Origin: an uncultured Rhodopila sp.
GTDB lineage: Bacteria; Pseudomonadota; Alphaproteobacteria; Acetobacterales; Acetobacteraceae
Length of the DNA stretch: 64,000 bases
Direction of reading: 5' to 3'
Assembly (NCBI GenBank): GCA_903932145.1
Contig: CAIZFE010000065.1
Coordinates: 62,001 to 126,000 of the forward strand
Shown: in pieces, positions 31,565-40,751 of the stretch
How the letters are laid out: each line of letters starts with the position of its first letter
How positions within the stretch are numbered: position 1 is the first letter of the stretch
The notes under the pieces: generated by a model
Seen by the model: the letters and a program-made list of their open reading frames with translations, nothing else
What the model was told of the DNA's origin: nothing
The model's database searches: none
Program-made: the position numbers and the translations under genes

Positions 31565-31637
31565 GCTCGCCCCTCTGAGGAGACGCAGCATGACGGAAAA
31601 AGGTTAACGCTTTCCTAACAATATCAAAAAATCAGGA

Positions 31638-32945
31638 TTACGACTGTACTGCCACCGTTCGAGGTTGATCCCGCCCCACCACCAGAACCGCGATCGTCCC
31701 GGCCACCGCCAACGCCGCGATGGGCATGATCGCCAGCGGGAAACTGCCGGTTTCGTCCTTAATCCATCCGATCAGGTAGTTGCAGAAGAACCCGGACAAA
31801 TTGCTTAGCGCGTTGATTTGCGCCAACCCGGCAGCCGCCACCGGAGCGGCCAGCCACTCCGACGACAACGCCCAAAACGGCCCCTTGCTGGCGTAGGTGC
31901 CGCACAGGACCAAAGTCAGCAGCGGCAACAGCGTCCATAAGTTGTGCGCAAAGAATGTCGCGATCATCGCCAGCCCCATCCAGCCCAATGGCAGGGCGTT
32001 GTGCCACACCCGTTCTCCGCTGCGATCCGACGACCGGCCCCAGAAAATCATCAGAACCGCCGAAACTGCGTATGGAACGGCGTTCAGGAAGCCGGTTTCC
32101 AGGTTGTTGAGGCCGAACGACTTGATCACCTGCGGCTGCCACAGCGCCATCGCCGAGCTGGCACCCGCCGCACCGGAATAGACCAGCGCCATGATCAGCA
32201 CATGCTTATTGACCATGACTTTCCAGACCGACAGTTGCTTGACCTTGGCCACCCGCTGCTTTTCCATCAACAGCTTGTTCGCCAGCCACGTGCGTTCGCT
32301 GGCCGAGAGCCATGTGGCGTGCTCGGGCCGATCCGTCAGCCAGAAGATGCTGAGCACGCCCAGCAGAACCGCCGGTATCGCCTCGATGATGAATACCCAT
32401 TGCCAGCCGCCTAATCCCAGGACGCCGTCCATACCCAGAACGGCTCCGGAGATCGGCGACCCGGTCAGCCCGGCCACGGGAATCGCCACCATGAAGATAC
32501 CGACGATTTTGGCGCGATATTCGGATGGGAACCAGTAGGTCAAATACAGAATGACACCGGGAAAGAATCCCGCCTCGGCCGCGCCCAACAGAAAACGTAA
32601 TATTAAAAAACTGTTGGGTCCGCCAATCAGCGCACAGGCACCAGAGATAATACCCCATGAAATCATTATCCGAGCGATCCATTTACTGGCGCCGAATTTT
32701 TCAAGGCCGAGGTTGCTGGGTACTTCCAGCAGAAAATAGCCGATGAAGAAAATGCCGGCGCCGAGACCATAGGTCTTCGGGTCGATGCCGACCGCCTTGT
32801 TCATCTGTAGCGACGCAAAGCCGACATTCACGCGATCGATGTAGGCAACCAGATAGGCCGCTAGCAGGAACGGCATCAGCCGCCAGAACACCCGTCGCAT
32901 CACGTCGGCTTCAACCACCTTGTCGTCCGTCCCAGCCATGGACAT
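31638..32945 (-). CDS. MFS transporter of the anion:cation symporter (ACS) family
   Basis: 435-residue 12-helix carrier. The ACS-type N-terminus is clear (RVFWRLMPFLLAAYLVAYIDRVNVGFA), with the loop-2 motif region around LEKFGASKWIARIMISWGI. ACS members import organic acids such as tartrate, phthalate or sugar acids. The ATG at 32945 is preceded by AAAGGAG 8 bases away. No catabolic genes sit beside it, so the substrate stays open. It is divergent from the unknown gene at 33022. Confidence 0.9.
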   Translation of the reverse strand: MSMAGTDDKVVEADVMRRVFWRLMPFLLAAYLVAYIDRVNVGFASLQMNKAVGIDPKTYGLGAGIFFIGYFLLEVPSNLGLEKFGASKWIARIMISWGIISGACALIGGPNSFLILRFLLGAAEAGFFPGVILYLTYWFPSEYRAKIVGIFMVAIPVAGLTGSPISGAVLGMDGVLGLGGWQWVFIIEAIPAVLLGVLSIFWLTDRPEHATWLSASERTWLANKLLMEKQRVAKVKQLSVWKVMVNKHVLIMALVYSGAAGASSAMALWQPQVIKSFGLNNLETGFLNAVPYAVSAVLMIFWGRSSDRSGERVWHNALPLGWMGLAMIATFFAHNLWTLLPLLTLVLCGTYASKGPFWALSSEWLAAPVAAAGLAQINALSNLSGFFCNYLIGWIKDETGSFPLAIMPIAALAVAGTIAVLVVGRDQPRTVAVQS

Positions 32946-33021
32946 GTCTGTCTCTCCTTTGAATGGGAAAACGCTAACCCGGCAGGGTGAGAAGAGCCAG
33001 AGCGGCAAGCCAGGTTGGAGC

Positions 33022-34023
33022 ATGACAACCGAAACGAATATCATATCCGTTCCGGAATCGGATCGGACGCTGGTGGAACAAATCGTCGATGACGGCGTCC
33101 GGCGTTATTTCCGGGACCGGCAGGAACGTGTCGGGGCCTTCGTTGACCATAACTTCTCGTTACGAGGCTCCATCAACCTGCATCGCGCCGCCGTCGGCTG
33201 GGACATCGCCCGCGCGCCGCTGAACCTCGCCATGGCCGCGCCACAGGTCGGACTTCTGGTCGCGGCGGGCGCGGCCCGCAAGCTGGGCGCCCCTCGCATT
33301 GCGGCACAGCTCGGCAGCAAGCGGCTGGTCGTGCATACCGCCGTCGGGCAGGAACTCGCCTGGAGGCTACATCGCGATCTCTTGGAGCTCCCCTACCGGC
33401 AAGGCGAGCGTATCACCGCACGGGACGCCCTGGCTGAAACGATCCTGGCGGACGACCGGGTCGTCGCGGCCCTGGCTCCGGCCCTGGAAGCCATTGGCAG
33501 AAACGGTGACGATCCGGCGCTGCGGCAACGCCTGGAAGCAGCCATGACCGAATATGCGAGAACCCGGGCAGCGGCGACGGAAATCGCCACGGCACTCATG
33601 AGCTTGGGTGCCGGTGCGCTTGTGCTGAAAAAGCTTACACCCGGCGCCCTGACGCTCGGCCCTGGCCTGGCGGCGGTCATCGCGCAACGGGCAGCGGTCA
33701 TGTCGTTTCCATTGGGCGGCGCGCTGGGGTCCGTGTGGTATGCCCTGTTTCCCGTGGCCCCGTCAGCGGTTTTGATCGCCGGGCTTACCGGGGGATTGCT
33801 CGCGGCATCGACCGTTGCCTCAGCGTTCGCCGGTATCGTTGCAGATCCAGTGCAACGGGTACTCGGGCTGCATCAGGCCAGATTGCGACGGATGCTGAAT
33901 GCTCTGGAACGCCAGATGGACGATCCCGCCGCGCCGGGATTCATCGTCCATGATCATTACGTGGCTCGGCTACTGGATCTTTTCGATATCGCGGGGGCGG
34001 TCGCAAGGGGCATTGCCCGGTAA
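33022..34023 (+). CDS. Protein of unknown function with hydrophobic glycine-rich core
   Basis: 333-residue protein. The N-terminal part (about 12-65) has DDGVRRYFRDRQERVGAFVD and the SLRGSINLHRAAVGWD block; I recall similar openings in uncharacterised alphaproteobacterial proteins. The middle (about 190-285) holds three or four hydrophobic stretches (ATALMSLGAGALVLKKLTPG, LIAGLTGGLLAASTVASAFA), so it may be membrane-associated. The C-terminus is soluble-looking and basic. No signal peptide is seen. The start at 33022 has a modest ribosome site (AGG, spacing 7). It is monocistronic; I do not assign a function. Confidence 0.7.
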   Translation: MTTETNIISVPESDRTLVEQIVDDGVRRYFRDRQERVGAFVDHNFSLRGSINLHRAAVGWDIARAPLNLAMAAPQVGLLVAAGAARKLGAPRIAAQLGSKRLVVHTAVGQELAWRLHRDLLELPYRQGERITARDALAETILADDRVVAALAPALEAIGRNGDDPALRQRLEAAMTEYARTRAAATEIATALMSLGAGALVLKKLTPGALTLGPGLAAVIAQRAAVMSFPLGGALGSVWYALFPVAPSAVLIAGLTGGLLAASTVASAFAGIVADPVQRVLGLHQARLRRMLNALERQMDDPAAPGFIVHDHYVARLLDLFDIAGAVARGIAR

Positions 34024-34072
34024 AGCGTTTACCAATCGGTTTTGATACTGACACACGCGGATCGTCCTCATA

Positions 34073-34157
34073 TCGTCATGGTGCGCGCAGCCGCACCATC
34101 CACGTCTTTGTTTTCAAGCATGAAAGACGTGGATGCCGACCTTCGTCGGCATGACGG
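34073..34157. repeat. Family A palindromic repeat, copy 2 (inverted relative to copy 1)
   Basis: Same three-hairpin layout as 26091-26172 but on the opposite strand: GGTGCG / CGCACC end first, central ATCCACGTCTTT / AAAGACGTGGAT stem, then GCCGAC / GTCGGC. It lies between the convergent unknown gene and the DUF1345 gene, where it may act as a terminator-like structure. Confidence 0.75.
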
Positions 34158-34197
34158 GGTCCGCTACCGGTGAACCGGCCTCAAAGGCCCGTTGCTA

Positions 34198-34860
34198 TTA
34201 CCCCATCAGCCCTGCTGCAATATTCACCGTGAATGCAACGATCACGGTATTGAACAGGAATCCCAATAATCCATGCAACGTCGCCACACGGCGGAATTTG
34301 CGGCTTGTGATCTGCACATCCGACACCTGGAACGTCATACCCAGGACCAGCGAAAAGTATAGAAAATCCAGATAATCCGGCTCCAACTCCCCTGGAAAAT
34401 CCAATCCGCGATCGACATCCGGGCCGCCCAGATCCCGAGCATAGAACTCATGCGCGTAACGGAACGCGAAAGTCACGTGCGTAACGAGCCAGGACAAAAA
34501 CAAGGTGGCCGCGACCAAGGTAATCTCTAACCCGCGCCGCTCGGGCGGGCCGGTCTTGATGGCGGCGAACTCTCCACTAACGGCGACAAAGCTGACGATA
34601 ACAACACCGAGCGTGATCCAGAAAATGGTCCACTCGCCTTCCTGCTGCGCCTCCGCGGCACCCGGCATGACGTCGGGCGACGATGTGGCGAACAGGTGGG
34701 CGGCCAGCGCCAGGAACACCAGAACACCGATATCCCAGGCAAGAATGCCACGCGTTGTCTGCGGCAAAAAAGCCGGCAGAAGCGGAAACACCAGTATCAT
34801 AACCAGGAAACCGGCGAACAAACGGGGCCGTCCGCGAACGACCCGCCAAATCGAAACCAT
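34198..34860 (-). CDS. DUF1345 membrane protein
   Basis: 220-residue inner-membrane protein with about five or six helices, including FAGFLVMILVFPLLPAFL, ILAWDIGVLVFLALAAHLF and WITLGVVIVSFVAV. The conserved THVTFAFRYAHEFY and FPGELEPDYLDFLYFSLVLG stretches identify DUF1345, a family of unknown role. Its ATG overlaps the stop of the M20 peptidase gene (TGATG), so the two are coupled in one operon. Confidence 0.88.
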   Translation of the reverse strand: MVSIWRVVRGRPRLFAGFLVMILVFPLLPAFLPQTTRGILAWDIGVLVFLALAAHLFATSSPDVMPGAAEAQQEGEWTIFWITLGVVIVSFVAVSGEFAAIKTGPPERRGLEITLVAATLFLSWLVTHVTFAFRYAHEFYARDLGGPDVDRGLDFPGELEPDYLDFLYFSLVLGMTFQVSDVQITSRKFRRVATLHGLLGFLFNTVIVAFTVNIAAGLMG

Positions 34861-35984
34861 CAGGTCAATCCCATCAGAAGCCCGGCCATCAGTTTCCCTC
34901 GATACGCTAAACTATCAATTTGAATGTGTTCGTCAAGCGTGTGCGCCCCTGCCCCGGCCACGCCCAACCCGTCCAGCGTCGGAATGCCCATCGCCCCGGT
35001 GAAATTCCCATCCGATCCGCCACCGGAACTTTGCGAATTGATCGCGTAACCCAAACGCTGAGCGATCTTGCGCGCGACTTCGTACAACGTCATCCCGCGC
35101 GGGTTCGGCTCCCACACCGGCCGGGTCACGCCTTGGGTCACCTGAAACTGAACTTCATTGGACGATCCGCGCAACGCCAGCATGGCGGCGACGCCGCGAT
35201 CCAGATCCTCTTGTCGTTTCGCCATCGACAGAGCCTCGCCCGTGCAACTGGTCGTTACGCAGTTGACCCATTGGCCACCGTGGATGACCCCGACGCTGAA
35301 GGTGCAGTCCTCGGTGGTCATGTCCTCGATTTCGATCAGTTTGCGCGCCATTTCCCGGATCGCCGAGCGCCCTGCCCCGAGGCTCGCCCCCGCGTGGCTC
35401 GGGCGCCCGGTTGCTTCCAGGTTGAAGCGAGCGATGGCGTAACGGCCGGTGACGACGCCACCGTCGGGACGGGCGGGTTCCGGCACCAGAACGTATTTGT
35501 GCCGGGATGCCTCGGCTTCGATCAGGTCGCGCGTGGACGGACTGCCGACTTCCTCGTCGCTGGTGTACAGCACGGTGACCGGCAAGGACGTCCGCAGGCC
35601 GGCGCGTTGCAGTTGGCGGATTGCCTCCAGCGACAGGTAGTTACCGCCTTTCATGTCCAGGATGCCAGGACCCCAGGCACGATCGCCCTCCCGCCGGAAC
35701 GGTAGTTTCGTTCCGATGGGATGCACGGTGTCGAGGTGGCCCATCAGCAGAATACCCGGTTCATTGGGTGTCGCGTGCGGGAACGTCGCGCGGACGCAGT
35801 CGCCATAGCCCATCCGGCCGGCGATCCGCTCGATCCGCGCGCCGGCCAGAATCAGCGCACGGGAGGCGATGTCCATCATGCGGTTGACGGCCGCTGCGTC
35901 GTAGGTCGGGCTTTCGCATTCCACCCAGTCACGCAAGCCGGCCAGCATGGCGTCGGAATCGAAGGGCAGTGCGTTGGGGTCCAT
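34860..35984 (-). CDS. M20-family metallopeptidase (glutamate carboxypeptidase-like)
   Basis: 374-residue zinc-dependent exopeptidase or deacylase. Metal-binding motifs are visible: GHLDTVHP, GPGILDMKGG, YTSDEEVGSPS and VPEPARPDG, with the dimerisation domain in the middle (LEATGRPSHAGASLGAGRSA). Members include carboxypeptidase G2-like enzymes and N-acyl amino-acid amidohydrolases. It lacks a signal peptide, so it acts in the cytoplasm on imported peptides or conjugates. It heads an operon with DUF1345. Confidence 0.9.
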   Translation of the reverse strand: MDPNALPFDSDAMLAGLRDWVECESPTYDAAAVNRMMDIASRALILAGARIERIAGRMGYGDCVRATFPHATPNEPGILLMGHLDTVHPIGTKLPFRREGDRAWGPGILDMKGGNYLSLEAIRQLQRAGLRTSLPVTVLYTSDEEVGSPSTRDLIEAEASRHKYVLVPEPARPDGGVVTGRYAIARFNLEATGRPSHAGASLGAGRSAIREMARKLIEIEDMTTEDCTFSVGVIHGGQWVNCVTTSCTGEALSMAKRQEDLDRGVAAMLALRGSSNEVQFQVTQGVTRPVWEPNPRGMTLYEVARKIAQRLGYAINSQSSGGGSDGNFTGAMGIPTLDGLGVAGAGAHTLDEHIQIDSLAYRGKLMAGLLMGLT

Positions 35985-36023
35985 CGTCGTTGCCTCGGTC
36001 TGGTTGCCCGAAGCGTGCCACGA

Positions 36024-36947
36024 TTACGGTAATACCGCGAGCCTCTCGCCGAGCAGATCGAAAAAGCCGGTTGCGTCCAGGGTTTCCAGAACCACCGCGT
36101 TATGCGGGTCGCCCGTTCGGTCCCAGCGATCGATCAATGTCCGGCCCCGGCCCGGTCCTGGCCCGAGATCCATGCGAACCGAGCAGGATCGGGCGGTAAA
36201 AAGCTCCGGACGGATCAGCCAGGCGACGGCGCAGGGGTCGTGCAGCGGAGCGCCACGTCCAACCAAACGCCGCGATGGCGGAACCGTGGCCTGGATATCG
36301 CAGGCGGCTTGCAGGCACTGCCCGTTCCCCAAACCTTGCCACGTTGCGATCACGGCCGGTGTCACCAACGCCTGCGCGGTGAGTTCCAGTGTCGCGAACA
36401 CCACCTTCCGGCCGCAGGCGAGTAGAATCGCCAGCGCCTCGGGGTCGCTAATCGCATTGAATTCCGCGGCGGGGGTCATGTTGCCCTCGGCCCAGGCGCC
36501 GCTCATGAGCACGATTTGCGCGACCTTCGCGGTCAGGGCCGGTTCGGTGGCCAAGGCCAACGCGAGATTGGTGGCGGGTCCGATGCCAATCAGGGTGACA
36601 GGTTCCGCTGACTCGCGCAGGATTTGCCGGATGACGTCGGCGGCAACACCGGGCGTGGCGTAACCACCGCGAGACAGCACAACGCCGCCGAGACCGGTTT
36701 CGCCGTGAACGCGCGGCTCACTGGTAAACCGCCCCAGCAAGGGCCGGTCGGCCCCGGCATGAACCGGCACCGTCGATTCGGCCAGCGCGGTCAGGGCCAG
36801 GGCGTTGGCGAGGGTATGCTCCAATCCGACATTGCCCCCGGCCACGGTTATGGCGAGGACGGACAACTCCGGCGATGCCAGCGCCAGAAAAATCGCCAGC
36901 GCATCGTCGGTGCCGGGGTCGCAATCGAGAATGACAGGGATTGGCAC
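36024..36947 (-). CDS. Inosine-uridine-type nucleoside hydrolase
   Basis: 307-residue enzyme that splits ribonucleosides into base and ribose. The calcium-binding aspartate cluster DCDPGTDDALA stands at the N-terminus, followed by AITVAGGNVGLE and the C-terminal HDPCAVAWLI with the catalytic-region His. The GTG at 36947 has GGAG upstream at 9 bases; no good ATG lies nearby. It is last in a three-gene operon with a TetR regulator and an IMPase, and supplies purine bases that the xanthine-urate locus could use, although that locus is 20 kb away. Confidence 0.93.
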   Translation of the reverse strand: MPIPVILDCDPGTDDALAIFLALASPELSVLAITVAGGNVGLEHTLANALALTALAESTVPVHAGADRPLLGRFTSEPRVHGETGLGGVVLSRGGYATPGVAADVIRQILRESAEPVTLIGIGPATNLALALATEPALTAKVAQIVLMSGAWAEGNMTPAAEFNAISDPEALAILLACGRKVVFATLELTAQALVTPAVIATWQGLGNGQCLQAACDIQATVPPSRRLVGRGAPLHDPCAVAWLIRPELFTARSCSVRMDLGPGPGRGRTLIDRWDRTGDPHNAVVLETLDATGFFDLLGERLAVLP

Positions 36948-36960
36948 TGGCAAGGACTCC

Positions 36961-37752
36961 TTAAACCGGCTTCGGCAGGCCCGGTAAGTCCGACCACGCC
37001 GCGAGCAGACCGGGAGCGCAGGCGAAGATGCCGTTGCCTTCAACAGCGCCATTGCCGGCGCAGAAATCACTGACCTTCGCACCGGCTTCGTGCAGGATCG
37101 CGAGGGCTGCCGCCACGTCCCATAGATTGATGTGCAGTTCGGCGTATCCGTCCTGCCGGCCGATGGCGACGTCGACCAGACCGAGCGCTCCGGACCCGCC
37201 ACGTCGCAGGCTGGTGCCGCCGGCCATGATCCGTTGGCACAGGTTCAGGTAATCGGCGTCCGGACGCCGCCGGGACCAGCCCACCTCCATAATCGCCTGC
37301 GCCGGATCAGTTGTCTCGGCCGCTCGGATCGCCTGCCCGTTCAGCCAGGCCCCGGCCCCGCGCCTGGCCCAGATCGATTCGCGCAACGCCGGTGCGACGA
37401 TGATGCCGATCAGTGGCGTGTCGCCCTCCATGCACGCCAGCGACACGCAAAACCGGGCGGCTCCGCGGGCGTAGTTGGAGGTGCCGTCGATCGGATCGAC
37501 CACCCAGCGCAGGGCGCCGCCGCGTGAGACGCCACCTTCCTCGCCCTGAAACCCATCGGCTGGAAAGGCCGCTGCAAGTTCGTCGGACAGGAAGCGCTCG
37601 ACCGCACCGTCGGCTTCGGTCAGCCAATCCTGCGGGCCTTTCAGGATGCCATGCGCGGCGCCCGGGGGCGGCCGCATCGCCATCGCCATTTCACCCGCCC
37701 TTTCGGCGAGCCGCATCGCGAGGTCAAATCGCGTTTGAAGAGGATCGCTCAT
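36961..37752 (-). CDS. Inositol monophosphatase family protein
   Basis: 263-residue Mg-dependent phosphatase. The family motifs are GEEGG (metal ligands), WVVDPIDGTSNYARG and LWDVAAALAILHEAGAKV, all intact. Possible substrates include inositol-1-phosphate, histidinol phosphate or other sugar phosphates. The ATG at 37752 overlaps the TetR stop by 4 bases; the nucleoside hydrolase follows after 13 bases. The context suggests a nucleoside or ribose-phosphate salvage unit. Confidence 0.9.
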   Translation of the reverse strand: MSDPLQTRFDLAMRLAERAGEMAMAMRPPPGAAHGILKGPQDWLTEADGAVERFLSDELAAAFPADGFQGEEGGVSRGGALRWVVDPIDGTSNYARGAARFCVSLACMEGDTPLIGIIVAPALRESIWARRGAGAWLNGQAIRAAETTDPAQAIMEVGWSRRRPDADYLNLCQRIMAGGTSLRRGGSGALGLVDVAIGRQDGYAELHINLWDVAAALAILHEAGAKVSDFCAGNGAVEGNGIFACAPGLLAAWSDLPGLPKPV

Positions 37753-38405
37753 GCTTCGGGTTCGGGCATGGGCGGATTTAGTGGTGGGGCCGGTTCGGAT
37801 GGGGGTGGTTCTTCGTGTGCAACGGACGGGGTAGCGAGGCTGTGTCCGTGCAGCCACGACGCGGCCTGTTCGGCTCGCTGCAGCGCGGTATCGACGGCTG
37901 CCATAGTTCCGGACAAGTCTTCCGATTCGTCCTTGTCCCAGGCACGCACGCCCCAAAGCCAAACCGCGAACAACCCGCGCACCTGCAATTCCCCGCGCGG
38001 CCCGGTCGCGGAGACTCCGGCGGCCTGGAGCATCCATCGCATGCTGCGTTTGCTGGCACAGGCCAGCAGCAGCGCGGCGGCCGGGTCGGTTGGAAGGGCA
38101 CGCAACAAGGCCTTGATGCCGGACCGATGCGCTTGCAACGCGTCAAATCGCCGCATCAGCAGGTCGAACAACCGGTCCCGCACTGGCCCCTCGGAGGGTG
38201 CGTCCAATAGCGCGGCCTGATCGGCGAGCACGCCAAACCGCAGTAAGATCGAGCCGCGTGATGGAAACCGGCCCCGAGCCTCGGCCAGCGACAGGCCAGC
38301 CGCGCGCGCGGCGTCCGGGACGTTCAACTTGCGCCAGCCTGACTCGCCGGCGAGGCGAAAGGCCGCGGTTATCAGGGCCGTGTCGAATGCGGTATCGGTC
38401 ATCAT
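37749..38405 (-). CDS. TetR/AcrR-like regulator (COQ9-like length)
   Basis: 218-residue protein. The N-terminal helix-turn-helix reads AAFRLAGESGWRKLNVPDAA followed by AARAAGLSLAEARGRFPSRG, typical of TetR-type regulators. The C-terminus resembles ligand-binding helices but also the COQ9 layout (RFDALQAHRSGIKALLRA); the final 25 residues are Pro/Glu-rich. It leads the operon with the IMPase and nucleoside hydrolase, which it may control. COQ9, a ubiquinone-biosynthesis factor, is the alternative. Confidence 0.75.
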   Translation of the reverse strand: MMTDTAFDTALITAAFRLAGESGWRKLNVPDAARAAGLSLAEARGRFPSRGSILLRFGVLADQAALLDAPSEGPVRDRLFDLLMRRFDALQAHRSGIKALLRALPTDPAAALLLACASKRSMRWMLQAAGVSATGPRGELQVRGLFAVWLWGVRAWDKDESEDLSGTMAAVDTALQRAEQAASWLHGHSLATPSVAHEEPPPSEPAPPLNPPMPEPEA

Positions 38406-38432
38406 TGCGCGCTGCCTCGGCGGCGACCCAAC

Positions 38433-38523
38433 CCCGTCATGGCAGGCGAAGGCCTGCCATCCACGTTTTTCCCTGGCTGGGACGGCAGGACGTGGACGGC
38501 AGGCCTGCGCCCGCCATGACGAC
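38433..38523. repeat. Family A palindromic repeat, copy 3 (diverged)
   Basis: About 90 bases with the same layout as the copies at 26091 and 34073: an outer GGCAGG / CCTGCC hairpin, a central ATCCACGT / ACGTGGA stem and a second GGCAGGCC hairpin, bounded by CGTCATGG and CCATGACG. The outer hairpin bases differ from copies 1 and 2 but pair with each other. Confidence 0.65.
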
Positions 38524-38675
38524 GATGAGCCGCCGGAGACAACGCTGGCCCCCTCCAAACGAGGTTCGGAGTTCTCGCACGGCTCGCTTCGTTTGCCATG
38601 ACAAGGACGGCGTCCGAGCCCCAGCATGCCAGGTCGAGAATGGCTGAGGATGAGAAGAGATGCGCCCTCACCGGA

Positions 38676-39482
38676 TCAACCGGCCAGTTCGCGGGACCGC
38701 CGCGTCGCGGCCGCGATCGCCTGAGACATCGCGACCGGCCATGCGTCCGGATTCATCAGGACCGACAGCGCCTCCGCCGTCGTGCCGCCCGGGCTGGTGA
38801 CCGCCACGCGCAGCGCGGCCGCATCCTCGGAACTCGCCGCCAGCAGCGCGCCGGAACCGGACACCGTTTGGCGCGCCAGCAGGCGGGCGAGATCAGGGGG
38901 AATGCCCTGCTCGATCGCCGCCTGTTCCATCAGTTCGGCCAGCAGGAACACATAGGCAGGGCCGCTACCCGAGACTGCCGTGACAGGATCGAGCAACGCC
39001 TCGTCGTCCACCCGGGCCACCTTTCCGATGGCCTGGAGCAGACGGTCGCACAAAGCCAATTGCGGCACGCTGACCAACGGCCCCGGGCACAATACGGTCA
39101 CCCCCTGGCGCACCGCTGCCGGCGTGTTTGGCATCGCCCGGACGATCGCCGCCGACGGGCCGAGCAGCGCGCCAATTCCGGCCATCGTGCGCCCGGCCAT
39201 GATCGAGAGGAATACCGTGTTGGGTGCGAACCGCGCATAGGCCGGCAGGGTCGCCGCCGCATTTTGCGGCTTAACCGCCAAAACGACCGCCGCCGGGGCA
39301 AAGCCTTCTGGAATTTCGCTGGCATCGGCGACAACGGTCATGTCGGGACCCGCGAACGCAGCCGCCGCCGGCGAAGGATCGACCGCGACTGACGGCGCCA
39401 GTCCCTGTTCGCGCCAGCCCGCCAACATCGCGCTGCCCATCCGGCCGCAACCGACAAGAAGAATCGGGGGAATATTACTCAT
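38676..39482 (-). CDS. proC: Pyrroline-5-carboxylate reductase
   Basis: 268-residue enzyme for the last step of proline synthesis, reducing pyrroline-5-carboxylate with NAD(P)H. The N-terminal Rossmann motif is ILLVGCGRMGSAML; the C-terminal dimerisation segment has TAVSGSGPAYVFLL and VTSPGGTTAEAL. The ATG at 39482 is preceded by GAGGA; an upstream ATG at 39503 is weaker. It follows ybjN on the same strand across about 140 bases. Confidence 0.95.
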   Translation of the reverse strand: MSNIPPILLVGCGRMGSAMLAGWREQGLAPSVAVDPSPAAAAFAGPDMTVVADASEIPEGFAPAAVVLAVKPQNAAATLPAYARFAPNTVFLSIMAGRTMAGIGALLGPSAAIVRAMPNTPAAVRQGVTVLCPGPLVSVPQLALCDRLLQAIGKVARVDDEALLDPVTAVSGSGPAYVFLLAELMEQAAIEQGIPPDLARLLARQTVSGSGALLAASSEDAAALRVAVTSPGGTTAEALSVLMNPDAWPVAMSQAIAAATRRSRELAG

Positions 39483-39623
39483 ATTGTCCTCATGGGGCCG
39501 CACTGCCTTTTCACACGCTATCGATGGAACCCACCGTTTCCGTCCCGCACACCGCTACCCCGGATCAGGACCCGGGCTAACGGCGGACGAACGATCGCAT
39601 GTTACGGCGAGAGGACGCTGGCG

Positions 39624-40127
39624 TCACGCCTCCCCGACGCAATCCAACATCGCGGCGGCCAGTGCGTCGGCCGGAGACTTGCCGCCCCACAGCACGAACT
39701 GGAACGCCGGGTAGAATCGCTCGCACTCGGTCAGCGCGATATCAACCAGATCTTCCAGGCTTTCCGGTGATGCGCCCTGCGTTCCGCGCAACAGAACGGC
39801 ATGGCGGAAGACCGGCATGCCGCCGTCGCCTTCAAGGCCGAAATGCCCCAACCAGAGCTTTTCGTTGGCCAGGGTCAGCAGTTCGTACAGCGCGGTGCGC
39901 TGCTTTTCCGGCACCTTCAGGTCGAACGCGCAGGTGAAGTGCATGACGCTGATTTCGTGCGACCAGTTGAAAAACAGGCCGTAGTCGCACCAGTGACCGG
40001 GGGCCTCGGCGGCCATTTCCGAATCGCTGCGACGGTCGAATTCCCATTCGTTCTCGGTGACGATTTGCTCCATCATGTCGAGGGGATTGGCGGCGTTGTC
40101 CAAGGACGTGGTCAGCGAGGCTGACAT
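39624..40127 (-). CDS. YbjN domain-containing protein
   Basis: 167-residue cytoplasmic protein of the YbjN / bacterial sensory-transduction-regulator family. Typical stretches are NPLDMMEQIVTENEWEF, FFNWSHEISVMHFTCAFDLK and KLWLGHFGLEGDGG. Its partner is proC downstream, and in many alphaproteobacteria ybjN-proC-ubiK stand together, as here. The molecular role is not known. Confidence 0.9.
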   Translation of the reverse strand: MSASLTTSLDNAANPLDMMEQIVTENEWEFDRRSDSEMAAEAPGHWCDYGLFFNWSHEISVMHFTCAFDLKVPEKQRTALYELLTLANEKLWLGHFGLEGDGGMPVFRHAVLLRGTQGASPESLEDLVDIALTECERFYPAFQFVLWGGKSPADALAAAMLDCVGEA

Positions 40128-40371
40128 GCGGGGTCTCCCGTCAAAAAGGAAGGCCGGGCGTGGCCTTCACCCCCGGAACTGTGTCGCACCGGAACGCATA
40201 CGAAGCGCAGCGGAGTCGTCCGGAGTTGGCCACGAACAAACCCTATCCAAGTGTGAACGCCGCCCGCAAGGGCCAAGAGATCATATATGCAGAAACATCA
40301 CGTGTCTTTTTTTCCATGAATCGAGGCCGCCGGAGAAAGTGATGGTTTGGTGTCAGTTGGATACGATGCCA

Positions 40372-40683
40372 TCACACCGCGTCAGATGAACGAATATCCG
40401 CGTCCGGCGACTCCAGCACAGAGACCCGTGCTTCCAGGGCGGCCAACCGCGTTTCCAGATCCGCCGCCTTCGTCTCGGCTGCCTCCTGGCCTGCCCGTGC
40501 ATTGGCGGCGAGTTCCTGAATCGCCTCCAGTTCCTCCCGCCGCACGAGGTCGAGCCGCTGGATCATATCATCCATCCTGGCCCGCATCATCGCCTCGGCT
40601 TCCTCTCGCAGGCCGGCCAGGGCGGAAATGGCTCCGCCGGCCATTCCGGCAAGATCGTCAAAGAATCGTGGCCGATCGCTCAT
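40372..40683 (-). CDS. ubiK: Accessory factor UbiK family protein (BMFP)
   Basis: 103-residue protein with a short amphipathic N-terminus and a long coiled coil (about 60-95, TKAADLETRLAALEARVSVL), as in UbiK, which assists the ubiquinone-biosynthesis complex. The ATG at 40683 (MSDRPRFF) is preferred over a TTG seven codons upstream. It is followed on the same strand by ybjN after about 240 bases and is divergent from hldD. Confidence 0.85.
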   Translation of the reverse strand: MSDRPRFFDDLAGMAGGAISALAGLREEAEAMMRARMDDMIQRLDLVRREELEAIQELAANARAGQEAAETKAADLETRLAALEARVSVLESPDADIRSSDAV

Positions 40684-40751
40684 GGTCAGGTCGCTCCTAT
40701 TCAAATGAGGCGGCTTTCGCAGCCGCCGTACCTTCCGTATAGAGCGCCCCC

